Source: Stutzerimonas decontaminans
GTDB lineage: Bacteria; Pseudomonadota; Gammaproteobacteria; Pseudomonadales; Pseudomonadaceae
Direction of reading: 5' to 3'
Length of the DNA stretch: 64,000 bases
NCBI RefSeq assembly: GCF_000661915.1
Contig: NZ_CP007509.1
Location: 310,001 to 374,000, forward strand
Below are positions 21,885 to 33,005 of the stretch, piece by piece (position 1 is the stretch's first letter; each line of letters opens with the position of its first letter). The notes beneath the pieces are model-generated. The model made no database searches. It was not told where the DNA came from and was given only the letters and a program-made list of their open reading frames with translations. The translations under genes and the position numbers were made by a program.

Positions 21885-22054
21885 ACGGGTGGCGGGCACG
21901 ATCGAAGCGGAGTCGATCGGGAAAAACCCGACGATTATAGCTGCGCCGCTCGGCAATCCCAAGCCCGGCGCTGCGCGAACTAGGTGGTTGGACGCGGGGT
22001 CGTAATTTCAGGTTCGGTGAACCTTGCCGGGCGAAACCGTTTCAGGAGACCGCC

Positions 22055-22492
22055 ATGAATCCCATGCTGCGCCTCGCGCCGGTATTGCTTGTCGGCGCCT
22101 TCAGCCTGCCCGCCGCTGCCCAGTCCTGCTACGTACACAGCGAAACGTCCGGTGCAGTTCCGGCACCGGTGGTGACCGAGCAGTGTTTCGAGTTCCACGG
22201 TATGGATAACGACGACGCCATCGACTGGGTCTGTCAAGACAACGAGGCGGTGAAGAATTCCCGTCGCGAGATCCGCGACAGCTGCCCGGATGGCCACTTC
22301 GGCATCTGCACCGCGCGAATGACTCCGGAGACGCTGGCCAACGAGCGCGCCACCGGGTCCCAGGCAAAGAATGGCACCTTGCCGACCCAGGTAAATGACG
22401 ACGCGACGATCGTCACCTACCACTACCACGCCAGTGATCGGGCGCAGGCCAAGATTGATTGCGAGAGTGCAGGCGGCAGCTGGTCGCGCTAG
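22055..22492 (+). CDS. Small secreted cysteine-containing protein, unknown function
   Basis: A 145 aa protein with a signal peptide (MNPMLRLAPVLLVGAFSLPAAA, cleaved before QSCYV) and a CAGGAGA ribosome site. Six cysteines follow the signal, suggesting three disulfides in the periplasm or outside the cell. I do not recognise a family. An opposite-strand frame over the same bases lacks these features. It stands alone between the riboswitch leader and the cytochrome lipoprotein. Confidence 0.75.
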   Translation: MNPMLRLAPVLLVGAFSLPAAAQSCYVHSETSGAVPAPVVTEQCFEFHGMDNDDAIDWVCQDNEAVKNSRREIRDSCPDGHFGICTARMTPETLANERATGSQAKNGTLPTQVNDDATIVTYHYHASDRAQAKIDCESAGGSWSR

Positions 22493-22599
22493 CGGGTCGC
22501 TCGCGCAATCTTTGCTGACGAAGTCAATGTCCGACTGATTTGTTCAGCGGTGCATGGGCGGGGATAATCCTGCGCTTTGCATCCATGAGTGGTTGAACC

Positions 22600-23046
22600 A
22601 TGAAGTTGAGTCTGCTGAGGCTGCCCCTGATTGCCGCCCTTGTACTGACAGGCTGCGACCGGGTCGATCCTGACTCGCCTCTGGGCAAGCGCAAGGCGAT
22701 CTACCAGGCGATGCTTGATACCAAGGAAGATCTCGGCGGCATGTTGCGCGGCCGCATACCATTCGATGCGGAGGGGTTCAGCACGGGCGCGGTGAAGCTC
22801 GACGAGCTTTCGCGCCAGCCCTGGCAGCATTATCCCGAGGTCAAGGAAAAGCAGAGCGACGCGCGGGATGATGTTTGGCAGCGCCAGGAGCGTTTCAACG
22901 AGATGGCTCGGGCACTGGAGGCGACCACGGCAGAGCTGGTCGGTGTGACCAGCGCGGCCCCCGTCACCGCAGAAGTCGTGGCCCCGGCCTTTCAGCGGGT
23001 CGAGGATGCTTGCGAAGCCTGCCACAAGGAATTCCGTGCTTACTGA
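22600..23046 (+). CDS. Cytochrome c'-like lipoprotein
   Basis: A 148 aa protein with a lipoprotein signal ending LVLTGC (Cys19). A single heme-attachment motif CEACH lies close to the C-terminus (CEACHKEFRAY), the position typical of cytochrome c' (four-helix bundle). The body is helical and charged. Cytochromes c' bind NO or CO and protect against NO; a role in this cell is inference. The gene converges on the DUF1090 gene with 10 bases between stops. Confidence 0.85.
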   Translation: MKLSLLRLPLIAALVLTGCDRVDPDSPLGKRKAIYQAMLDTKEDLGGMLRGRIPFDAEGFSTGAVKLDELSRQPWQHYPEVKEKQSDARDDVWQRQERFNEMARALEATTAELVGVTSAAPVTAEVVAPAFQRVEDACEACHKEFRAY

Positions 23047-23056
23047 TGCGGATGAC

Positions 23057-23437
23057 TCAGCGGCGTAGTGTTTCGAGCTTTTCCCGGGATTTGGCCAGCT
23101 GGTTGCGGCGTAGTTCGATCAGCTGCGCGTCACCAGTGCCCAATGCTTCGCGTAGCAAGGTCTCGCGACGCTCCACCTGACGAGTGATGTGTTCGTATTC
23201 GACCTGACGTGGATGCAGGGCGACCAGGCCCTGGCACTGTTCGGTCAGCGTCTGCAGTTCGGCGTTGAGTTGCGTCTGGCGCAGCTTGTCGCCCTGCAGG
23301 CGAGCCTGCTGCAGCTGCTCGCGCAGGGCTTGGCGTTGCTCGTGGCACTGGGTGCCGGTTTGTTGGGCTACGGCGAACAGCGGGCTGATGGCGGTGCCGC
23401 CGATCAGCAGGGCAATTGGCCAATGTCGCAAAGACAT
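23057..23437 (-). CDS. DUF1090 family secreted protein
   Basis: A 126 aa protein with a signal peptide (cleavage near LFAVAQQ) followed by a highly charged, Gln/Arg/Leu-rich helical stretch that should form a coiled coil. Two cysteines (TQCHEQR and TEQCQGL) fit the DUF1090 pattern, where they flank the first helical pair. Function of the family is unknown; E. coli YqjC is a member. It lies 60 bases downstream of ligB on the same strand. Confidence 0.8.
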   Translation of the reverse strand: MSLRHWPIALLIGGTAISPLFAVAQQTGTQCHEQRQALREQLQQARLQGDKLRQTQLNAELQTLTEQCQGLVALHPRQVEYEHITRQVERRETLLREALGTGDAQLIELRRNQLAKSREKLETLRR

Positions 23438-23497
23438 GCCTCGCCTCCATAATTGTTATCCAACTCCTATCGACCGCATTAGCTGGCGAAAGTCCCT

Positions 23498-25216
<1,719 letters not shown>

Positions 25217-25258
25217 CTATGCCTCATTGTCGCCGGCTTGGCGCGCCGCGGCCGTGCA

Positions 25259-26590
25259 TCAGCGCATATTGAACAGTTCCTGGTGGAAATCCCTTGGCGG
25301 CAGGCCGTGGCGTTGCAGGTCCTTGCTCAGATCTTGACCGAAGCCGGCCGGGCCGCAGAACCAGACATCGCTTTCCTGCCATTGCGGCGCCAGCTCGCGC
25401 AGACGCTCGGGTGTCAGCCGCCCGCCTTCGCTGGCCACCAGCACATGCAAGCGCACCCGGGCGCGCTCGGCCAGTTCGCGGATACGCTCGATGAAGCTCT
25501 GGTCCGGCGCGCTGGTGCAGTAGAACAGGTCGACGTTGTCGCCCTTGCCGCTTTCGGCGAGCGCCTGTAGCCGGCCAATGAAAGGTGCGATGCCGATGCC
25601 GCCGGCCACCCAGATTTGCCGCGGCTTGCGGCTGTGGAAATCGAAGCAGCCATAGGGACCTTCCACTTTCACCGGGTCGCCGACCTTGAGCGTCTGGGGC
25701 AGGGTACGGGTGTAGTCGCCGAGACCCTTGATGGAGAAGGTCAGCCTGCCGTCGTTGCACCAAGCCGAGGAGAGGCTGAAGGGGTGCGGCCCTTCCTTGT
25801 CGTCGAAGGTGACGAAGGCGAACTGCCCGGCCTTGTGTCCCGGCCAGGGGCCGTCGAGCTTGATATCGACGCGCAGCACGCGGTTGTCGCGGTGATGGGT
25901 CAGGCTTTCGATGCGGCCGACCACCTGATGCTTGCGACCGATACGGCGCAGCAGCGAGATGCAGGCCGCCAGCGAGCCGGCGGCCATGAGCACGGCCAGC
26001 ACCAGGCCCAGGGGCGAGGTCCAGTAATCCGGCGGGGTCAGCACTACCGAGTGCGCCACCAGAGCCAGATAGACCAGCGCCAGCCAGCGGTGGGTGCGGA
26101 AGAACCAGCGATAGGGGAAGCGCTTGACCAGCGCCAGCACGATGAGGATGACCGCGGCATAGAAGGCCCACTCGCCGATGGTCTCGGCCAGCCCGCGGAA
26201 GCGCTGCAGCAGCGCGAAGATGCCTTCGTGCATCTGCCCTTCGCCGGCCCGGCGGGCCGGTTTTTCCAGCCAGCCGAAACCAACCAGCCATTTCGGGATC
26301 TGGCCCCAGCCCCAGTGGAAGATGGCGATCACCAGCGCGCTGATGCCCAGCCACTTGTGCAGCCGATAGGTCTTGTCCAGACCGTCGAAGAAACGTTCGA
26401 AGCGTCGCGGCCTTGCCGCCAGTATCACCGCCACGCTCATCGCGGCGATGCCGAGCACCCCGCTGTAGTGCACCATCACCTTGCGCAGCGGCCAGATCTG
26501 GTAGTGCGCCATGACAAAGCTGTCCACCAATAGCCAGAGCAGCGTCAGTCCGACGAACAGCGCGACGTAGGTGAGTTTTATCGGTCTCAT
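25259..26590 (-). CDS. Ferric-reductase-like transmembrane flavoprotein
   Basis: Membrane oxidoreductase of 443 aa from the ATG at 26590, chosen for its GGGAGG ribosome site 9 bases upstream; a longer start 13 codons earlier lacks one. The N-terminal half has about six helices with histidines suited to two hemes (YRLHKWLGISALVIAIFHWG, RTHRWLALVYLALVAHS). The C-terminal half has an FAD domain (HPFSLSS), a nucleotide-binding loop (WVAGGIGIAPFIGRL) and VWFCGPAGFGQDL. It likely moves electrons from NAD(P)H across the membrane; the acceptor is unknown. Confidence 0.88.
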   Translation of the reverse strand: MRPIKLTYVALFVGLTLLWLLVDSFVMAHYQIWPLRKVMVHYSGVLGIAAMSVAVILAARPRRFERFFDGLDKTYRLHKWLGISALVIAIFHWGWGQIPKWLVGFGWLEKPARRAGEGQMHEGIFALLQRFRGLAETIGEWAFYAAVILIVLALVKRFPYRWFFRTHRWLALVYLALVAHSVVLTPPDYWTSPLGLVLAVLMAAGSLAACISLLRRIGRKHQVVGRIESLTHHRDNRVLRVDIKLDGPWPGHKAGQFAFVTFDDKEGPHPFSLSSAWCNDGRLTFSIKGLGDYTRTLPQTLKVGDPVKVEGPYGCFDFHSRKPRQIWVAGGIGIAPFIGRLQALAESGKGDNVDLFYCTSAPDQSFIERIRELAERARVRLHVLVASEGGRLTPERLRELAPQWQESDVWFCGPAGFGQDLSKDLQRHGLPPRDFHQELFNMR

Positions 26591-26764
26591 CTTGACAAGC
26601 CTCCCAGCTGACATCCCTATTTCGAGCATCCATTAGCATCCTCTTGCTGCCGCGCCCCCGCCATGATCGTAGTCAGTGGCGAGGCGGTCAGCGGAAAGCG
26701 GTGGCGCTGGAGGACGTACTTTTTATCTACAATTCGCCCCTCAATTCCTCGAAGAGACGAGCCC

Positions 26765-27688
<924 letters not shown>

Positions 27689-27700
27689 GGAAAAGCCCGC

Positions 27701-28462
27701 ATGAATTTCTACGCGATCCGCGCGATCTACCTGTTCGAACTGGCACGCACCTGGCGCACCCTGCTGCAGAGCATAGCCACTCCGGTGATCTCCACCTCGC
27801 TGTACTTCGTGGTATTCGGCTCGGCCATCGGCGCGCGCATGGAGGCCATGCACGGCATCCCCTACGGCGCCTTCATCATCCCCGGCTTGATCATGATGGC
27901 GCTGCTCACGGAGAGCATTTCCAACGCCTCGTTCGGCATCTACATGCCGCGCTATTCCGGAACCATCTACGAGGTGCTGTCGGCGCCGGTGTCCTATGTC
28001 GAGATTGTCATCGGCTACGTTGGCGCGGCGGCCACAAAGTCGCTGGTGCTCGGCGTGATCATCCTTATCACCGCGCGGCTGTTCGTCGACTACGAAATCC
28101 AGCATCCGCTGATGATGGCGCTGTTCCTGGTGCTGACGGCGATCACCTTCTGCCTGTTCGGCTTCATCATCGGCATCTGGGCCGATGGCTGGGAAAAGCT
28201 GCAGATCGTCCCGGCGTTGATCGTCACCCCGCTGGCGTTCCTTGGTGGCAGCTTCTACTCCATCGAAATGCTGCCGCCGCTATGGCAGAAGGTCACCCTG
28301 TTCAATCCAGTGGTGTACCTGATCAGCGGCTTCCGCTGGAGCTTCTACGGCGTCTCGGACATCAGTGTCGGCATCAGCCTGGCGATGATTCTTGGCTTTC
28401 TCGCCGCGTGCCTGCTGGCGGTGTGGTGGATATTCAAGACGGGGTATCGGTTGAAGAACTGA
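27701..28462 (+). CDS. ABC-2 type transporter permease
   Basis: A 253 aa membrane protein with about six helices and ABC-2 family features ([52 protein letters not shown]). It pairs with the ATPase encoded just upstream to form a YadGH/NodIJ-type exporter. The operon ends in a hairpin terminator. Confidence 0.93.
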   Translation: MNFYAIRAIYLFELARTWRTLLQSIATPVISTSLYFVVFGSAIGARMEAMHGIPYGAFIIPGLIMMALLTESISNASFGIYMPRYSGTIYEVLSAPVSYVEIVIGYVGAAATKSLVLGVIILITARLFVDYEIQHPLMMALFLVLTAITFCLFGFIIGIWADGWEKLQIVPALIVTPLAFLGGSFYSIEMLPPLWQKVTLFNPVVYLISGFRWSFYGVSDISVGISLAMILGFLAACLLAVWWIFKTGYRLKN

Positions 28463-28475
28463 GCCAGAAACGAAA

Positions 28476-28495
28476 ACGCCCGCAGATGCGGGCGT
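28476..28495. terminator. Bidirectional terminator after the ABC-2 operon
   Basis: An 8-bp stem (ACGCCCGC with its complement) with loop AGAT, preceded by AAAA and followed by ATTC. It serves the exporter operon and probably the convergent small gene. Confidence 0.8.
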
Positions 28496-28517
28496 ATTCA
28501 ATTACAGCGCTTGAAGC

Positions 28518-28853
28518 TCACTTGCCGAACATCTTGCCGAGGCCGAGCACGGCATCCTTGGCCTGGGTCACGGCCTGGACCTTCTCGTCGAGCGCAGCGC
28601 TCTGTTCAGTGGCGTTGGCATTGGCCGCCAGTTCTTCGCTGTTCAGCTGTGCGCAGCCGCCTTCCACCTGGGCGATGGCATTGCTGAGCTTCTCGTTGCC
28701 AAGCATCTGGCCGAGCATCTTGCCGGTTTCCAGATTGCCTTGCTGGGCGGTCAGCTGCTGTTCGCACTTGGCCTGCGCATCGCTGGTGGCAGCCTGCAGC
28801 GAGGCGCTCGAGAGGGCGAGGAGGGCGCAGCCGAAGAGGTGGGAAATACGCAT
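28518..28853 (-). CDS. Small secreted helical protein, unknown function
   Basis: A 111 aa protein from the ATG at 28853, which has AAGGAG 7 bases upstream; a longer frame of nine extra codons lacks a site. The signal peptide (MRISHLFGCALLALSSASLQA) ends at ATSDAQ. The mature part is Ala/Gln/Glu-rich with two cysteines (AKCEQQL, GGCAQLN) that could pair. No family recognised. Confidence 0.75.
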   Translation of the reverse strand: MRISHLFGCALLALSSASLQAATSDAQAKCEQQLTAQQGNLETGKMLGQMLGNEKLSNAIAQVEGGCAQLNSEELAANANATEQSAALDEKVQAVTQAKDAVLGLGKMFGK

Positions 28854-29026
28854 GGATAAGCTCCTTGTAATGTCGATCACGACAGGTGATCGATCGAGTC
28901 CGTTCGAAAGGGCGGCGATGATAGCTGTTAGCCTGCTGCGCGCAAAGGCTCTGGCATGCAGGTTTCGTGACGTGGTACGGGTTGTGTGGCGCTCGATGCA
29001 TTCGGACCACCGCTTCTGAAAGCAGA

Positions 29027-29057
29027 AAACCCCGCGCGGCTTGCGCCGGCGGGGTTT
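29027..29057 (-). terminator. Terminator downstream of metK
   Basis: Stem AAACCCCGC with exact complement GCGGGGTTT, and an inner GGC–GCC pairing. On the minus strand it is followed by a run rich in T (TTTTCTGC). It lies 19 bases after the metK stop. Confidence 0.85.
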
Positions 29058-29075
29058 CTCCGTTGTGAAGCGGTG

Positions 29076-30266
29076 TTACAGGCCAGCTGCTGCGCGCAGG
29101 GCATCGGCCTTGTCGGTGCGCTCCCAGGTGAAGGCGGTGAAGGTGTCGGCACCCACCGTCATCTCGTAGGGATTGCGACCGAAGTGGCCGTAGGCTGCGG
29201 TGGCGCGGTACATCGGGTGCAGCAGGTCGAGCATGGTGGTGATCGCGTACGGGCGCAGATCGAAATGCTCGCGGACCAGGGCGATGATCTTGTCGTCGCT
29301 GAGCTTGCCGGTGCCGAAGGTGTTCAGCGAGATGGAGGTCGGCTGGGCCACGCCGATGGCGTAGGACACCTGGATCTCGCAGCGCTCGGCGAGACCGGCG
29401 GCAACGATGTTCTTGGCCACGTAGCGGCCGGCATAGGCGGCCGAACGGTCGACCTTGGACGGGTCCTTGCCGGAGAAGGCACCGCCGCCGTGACGGGCCA
29501 TGCCGCCGTAGGTGTCGACGATGATCTTGCGTCCGGTCAGGCCGCAGTCGCCCACCGGGCCGCCAATGACGAACTGGCCGGTCGGGTTGATGTGGTACTG
29601 GGTGTCCTTGTGCAGCAGTTCGGCGGGCAGGCTGTGCTTGATGATCAGCTCCATCACCGCTTCGCGCAGGTCACTTTGCTTGACCTCCGGGTTGTGCTGG
29701 GTCGACAGGACCACGGCATCGATGCCGGCAACCTTGCCATTCTCGTAGCGGCAGGTGACCTGGCTCTTGGCATCCGGGCGCAGCCACGGCAGTAGGCCGT
29801 TCTTGCGCGCTTCGGCCTGGCGCTCGACCAGAGCGTGGGAAAAGCGGATCGGCGCCGGCATCAGTACGTCGGTTTCGTTGCTCGCGTAGCCGAACATCAG
29901 GCCCTGGTCACCGGCGCCCTGGTCTTCCGGCTTGCTGCGGTCGACGCCCTGGGCGATGTCCACCGACTGCTTGCCGATGATGTTGATGATGCCGCAGGTG
30001 GCGCCATCGAAACCGACTTCCGAGCTGTTGTAGCCGATGTCGATGATGACATCGCGCACCAGCTGCTCCAGGTCGACCCAAGCCGAGGTGGTCACTTCGC
30101 CGGCAACGATCGCCACACCGGTCTTGACCAGCGTTTCACAGGCCACGCGGGCGTGCTTGTCCTCGGTGATGATGGCGTCGAGCACCGCATCGGAGATCTG
30201 GTCGGCGATCTTGTCCGGATGCCCTTCGGATACGGACTCGGAGGTAAAAATCGAGTATTCGCTCAT
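29076..30266 (-). CDS. metK: S-adenosylmethionine synthetase
   Basis: Makes SAM from methionine and ATP. It is 396 aa with family motifs [28 protein letters not shown] and [19 protein letters not shown]. It begins 36 bases after the ArsR–methyltransferase gene on the same strand, so the two are probably co-transcribed and share the promoter and palindrome upstream of the regulator. Confidence 0.98.
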   Translation of the reverse strand: MSEYSIFTSESVSEGHPDKIADQISDAVLDAIITEDKHARVACETLVKTGVAIVAGEVTTSAWVDLEQLVRDVIIDIGYNSSEVGFDGATCGIINIIGKQSVDIAQGVDRSKPEDQGAGDQGLMFGYASNETDVLMPAPIRFSHALVERQAEARKNGLLPWLRPDAKSQVTCRYENGKVAGIDAVVLSTQHNPEVKQSDLREAVMELIIKHSLPAELLHKDTQYHINPTGQFVIGGPVGDCGLTGRKIIVDTYGGMARHGGGAFSGKDPSKVDRSAAYAGRYVAKNIVAAGLAERCEIQVSYAIGVAQPTSISLNTFGTGKLSDDKIIALVREHFDLRPYAITTMLDLLHPMYRATAAYGHFGRNPYEMTVGADTFTAFTWERTDKADALRAAAGL

Positions 30267-30302
30267 CTATCGGTTTCCTATTACCGGTGGGTGAGGCGGC
30301 TG

Positions 30303-31283
30303 TCAGGAGGCGGGCCGGGAAAAGTACCTGGCCTGGATCTGAAAACCGTTTTTCAAGCCAATGTAGAGGCTCTCGCCGGGCGTGAGCCCCGCGGCATCGG
30401 CCCAACGGGCCAGATCGTCCTGTTCGAACCCCAACCACAGATCGCCACAGGCCTCCCTGGCCCAACTCTGGTTGTGGCTGCACAGCTCGGTGACCAGCAG
30501 AATGCCGCCTGCGCTCACCAGCCGTGCCAGTTGTTTCATTGCTTCGCCAGGCGCTGCCAGATGGTGCAGCACCATGTTCAACACCACGCAGTCGGCCGGC
30601 GCGCAGTCGTCGTGTAGGGCATCGGCGAGTTTGAGCTCGACGTTTTCCAGTCCCGCCTCTTCGCAACGCGCGCGTGCCAGATCGAGCATGGCCGGGCTGT
30701 TGTCCAGTGCCACCACGCGGGCGAAACGCCGTGCCAGCTCCGGCAGAAAGCTGCCGTCGCCCGGACCGACCTCCAGCGCCGTGGCGCTGACGTCGAAGTG
30801 CAGTGCATCGAGCAGCGCCATCACGCTGTCGCGGTATTGCGGCAAGCCGGCGATCAGGTCCTGACGGGCCTGGAAGCTGTCAGCCATGCGTGCGAAAAAA
30901 TCCTCGCTGGCCGCGCTGCGCTGGGCATGCACGGCGGCGATACGAGCCTCGATCTCACGAGGTAGCTCCAGCCGGTCGGCCTCCTCGAGCAGCGCCGCAT
31001 GCAACTTGCCACCCAGGCTATCGGCCTGCGGCAGGCTACGTCGATAGAACACCGCATTGCCTTCGCGGCGCGTCGCCAGCAGGCCGGCCTGGGTCATGAC
31101 CTTGAGATGGTGGCTCATACCCGACTGACCGATGGCGAAGATCTGCGCCAGTTCGAGTACGCCGAACGAATCGCTGGCCAGCGCCCGCAGTACGTTCAGA
31201 CGCAGCGCATCGCCACCGGCCTTGCACAGGGCGGCGAGCGAATCACTGGCGTCGAAACGGATCTGGGGCATGCGCAGGCTCAT
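30303..31283 (-). CDS. ArsR-family regulator fused to a SAM-dependent methyltransferase domain (SahR-like)
   Basis: A 326 aa two-domain protein. Residues 1–95 form a winged helix (LRLNVLRALASDSFGVLELAQ, IGQSGMSHHLKVMTQAGLL). Residues about 140–300 form a class I methyltransferase with SAM loop LEVGPGDGSFLPELA and VVLNMVLHH. ArsR regulators of this build, called SahR in other proteobacteria, control methyl-cycle genes and sense SAM or SAH; its place before metK fits that role. I see no cysteine set suited to metal sensing. A palindrome overlaps its likely promoter. Confidence 0.9.
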   Translation of the reverse strand: MSLRMPQIRFDASDSLAALCKAGGDALRLNVLRALASDSFGVLELAQIFAIGQSGMSHHLKVMTQAGLLATRREGNAVFYRRSLPQADSLGGKLHAALLEEADRLELPREIEARIAAVHAQRSAASEDFFARMADSFQARQDLIAGLPQYRDSVMALLDALHFDVSATALEVGPGDGSFLPELARRFARVVALDNSPAMLDLARARCEEAGLENVELKLADALHDDCAPADCVVLNMVLHHLAAPGEAMKQLARLVSAGGILLVTELCSHNQSWAREACGDLWLGFEQDDLARWADAAGLTPGESLYIGLKNGFQIQARYFSRPAS

Positions 31284-31319
31284 AAGCGGCGCAGTCTAGT
31301 CGGTCACTTTTCGTACAGC

Positions 31320-31353
31320 AAGGGCAATATCAAAAAGTTTTGATATTGCCCTT
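31320..31353 (-). promoter_or_regulatory. 16-bp inverted repeat, likely operator of the ArsR–metK unit
   Basis: Arms 31320–31335 and 31338–31353 are perfect complements (AAGGGCAATATCAAAA) around a 2-base centre. ArsR/SmtB proteins typically bind a 12-2-12 inverted repeat, the same geometry. On the minus strand the last TT of the repeat begins a possible -35 box TTGCTG, with TAGACT 17 bases further as a possible -10. A terminator is less likely: the loop is only two bases and no T-run follows on the minus strand. Confidence 0.65.
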
Positions 31354-31365
31354 GTCGGCGCAGGG

Positions 31366-31968
31366 TTACTGCAGCAGGCGGGACAGCCCCAGGGTGCAGG
31401 ACACCAGGCCGAGGCCGATGAGGAAGTAATTGGGCAGGATATCCAGCAGGCGTTGGATCAGCCCCTCGCCGGCCAGGCGCCGCGACAGCAGGCTGTAGGC
31501 GAGCAGGATGCTCAGGTCGATCACCGCCCAGATCACGATCAGCACCGTTGCCTGCGGGGCGAACGGCTGCGCGGGCAGGATGAAGCCGGGCAGGAAAGCG
31601 AGAAAGAACAGAATGTCCTTGGGGTTGGACAGGCCTACCGCCATCGCGCGCCAGAAATAATGCGCTTCGCTGCGTTTGGGCGTCGCGGTTTCGCTGCGCC
31701 CGCCGCACAGGCCGTCGCAGCCCAGCCAGATCAGGTACAGGCCGCCGAGGATCTGCCCGGCTTCGAGCACCAGCGGGTCGAGGTCCAGTGCCAGATAGAT
31801 CATCACCAGTGCGGCGATCATCAGGATCTGCGCAGACAGCGCACCGCCGAGAATGGTCCACAGCGGCCAGCGGCGGCGAGCGTCAGCGACTACCAGTGCG
31901 ACAATCGGGCCAGGTGAGGCGATCAGTAGTGCGACCGCGGCGGCGAAGGCGAGGTAAGTAGCGTTCAT
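31366..31968 (-). CDS. LysE/RhtB family amino-acid exporter
   Basis: A 200 aa membrane protein with about six helices, opening MNATYLAFAAAVALLIASPGPIVALVV; the PGP motif near residue 20 is the family mark. LysE/RhtB proteins export amino acids and derivatives such as lysine, homoserine or threonine. The ATG overlaps the stop of the oxygenase gene (ATGA), so the two are made together and the exporter probably handles the oxygenase product or its substrate. Confidence 0.9.
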   Translation of the reverse strand: MNATYLAFAAAVALLIASPGPIVALVVADARRRWPLWTILGGALSAQILMIAALVMIYLALDLDPLVLEAGQILGGLYLIWLGCDGLCGGRSETATPKRSEAHYFWRAMAVGLSNPKDILFFLAFLPGFILPAQPFAPQATVLIVIWAVIDLSILLAYSLLSRRLAGEGLIQRLLDILPNYFLIGLGLVSCTLGLSRLLQ

Positions 31969-32861
31969 AGTTCGGTCACCAGGCCGAATACCCGGCTGCG
32001 CTGGCCCAGGCGTTCGGCGTAGAAGTTCGGGTTGGTGATGGCGAAGGCGCGCTGGATCCAGCGATCGCTGCCATCGAAGTGTGCACTGAAGGGGCTGCGC
32101 GCATGGGCGGTGCGGCGGTTGTCGATGATCAGCATGTCGCCACGGTTCAGGCGTACCGGCTCGACCACCTCCCAGGCGATGGCGCGCAGCCTGTCCATCA
32201 GTTGCTGGGCGCGGCTGCTGAAGGCCAGCATGAATTGCGGGTCAAAGCGAAAGAAGGGTGCGTCCGGATCGCCATAGAGCACGGTCTGGTGGCGGTTGAT
32301 ATCGATGCGCTGGTTCTTCTCGGTAGGTCCGTAATCGGAAAGGAAGTTGTACGGCTCGGCAAGCAAGAACGACCGCTCCTCGAACGTCAGGCGCTCGAGG
32401 ATGCGCTCGCTAGAGGCGATATAGGTGACCGCCTCGGCATTCGGATCCTGGCGCAGGCAAAGCAGCACCAGATAGTCGGGCAGCACGGCATGAAAGGCAT
32501 TCTCGGTATGTAGGTCCAGTTCGGTATCGAAACTGTCCGACGTTGCTCCCCGGGAATGTGCTTGCTGCGGAAAGAAGTTGTTGACGATGCAGCCGTCGGA
32601 CTCCTGCACGTAACCGATCGGCTCGCCGAGCAGGGCGGTGGCCTGCAGCAACAGACGCTCGCTGCTGTCATCCGGCTTGCAGAGATGGTCGCGGTTCAGC
32701 GGCGTGGGAGGGATGTCTCCGATGGGCAGGCTTTCGAGGGTCATGAAGCCTTTCTTGTTGCCGAACAGCCTGAAATTGACGATCTGGCCGATCTGCTCAT
32801 GCTGCAGCGCGCTTTTCTCTACCGCGTTGGCCAGAAGCGTCTCGTAATATTTGTTCTGCAT
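31965..32861 (-). CDS. Fe(II)/2-oxoglutarate oxygenase, AsnO/VioC/KDO-like amino-acid hydroxylase
   Basis: A 298 aa enzyme of the TauD/TfdA superfamily. The iron ligands are His118, Glu120 (LHTENAFH) and His253 (RRTAHARSPF); Arg271 (WIQRAFAI) should bind 2-oxoglutarate. The HxE triad instead of HxD, and the run AVLPDYLVLLCLRQDP, are typical of the clade that hydroxylates free amino acids (asparagine, arginine, lysine). Which amino acid is used cannot be read from sequence. GGAAAGGA precedes the ATG. It is first in an operon with the LysE exporter and diverges from a LysR gene. Confidence 0.85.
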   Translation of the reverse strand: MQNKYYETLLANAVEKSALQHEQIGQIVNFRLFGNKKGFMTLESLPIGDIPPTPLNRDHLCKPDDSSERLLLQATALLGEPIGYVQESDGCIVNNFFPQQAHSRGATSDSFDTELDLHTENAFHAVLPDYLVLLCLRQDPNAEAVTYIASSERILERLTFEERSFLLAEPYNFLSDYGPTEKNQRIDINRHQTVLYGDPDAPFFRFDPQFMLAFSSRAQQLMDRLRAIAWEVVEPVRLNRGDMLIIDNRRTAHARSPFSAHFDGSDRWIQRAFAITNPNFYAERLGQRSRVFGLVTEL

Positions 32862-33005
32862 GGCATCCTTTCCTGAGTTTTTATTGCGCTCGAATGAGTG
32901 GGACGAAAAGCCTGGGATGGCCTGGAACCCATTGCTGGCGCAGTATTGAGATGCAGGAGAGGAATGAAAAATGGATAAAACAGCCCCTAAGGATGAGTTT
33001 TAGTC
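32862..33005. promoter_or_regulatory. Divergent promoter region between the oxygenase operon and the LysR gene
   Basis: The 144-base gap between two divergent starts is the usual place for a LysR-type regulator to act. Ribosome sites are visible for both genes (GGAAAGGA on the minus strand, AAGGATGAG on the plus strand). I could not settle on a clear T-N11-A box or promoter. Confidence 0.5.

Noticed and set aside
21980..22429. 149-codon minus-strand frame opposite the small secreted protein
   Set aside because: The plus-strand frame has a signal peptide, cysteine pattern and ribosome site; this one has none.
31320..31353. Reading the palindrome as the terminator of the LysE gene
   Set aside because: The loop is only two bases and no T-run follows in the direction of that gene; the fit to an ArsR-type operator is better. 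A double role is still possible.
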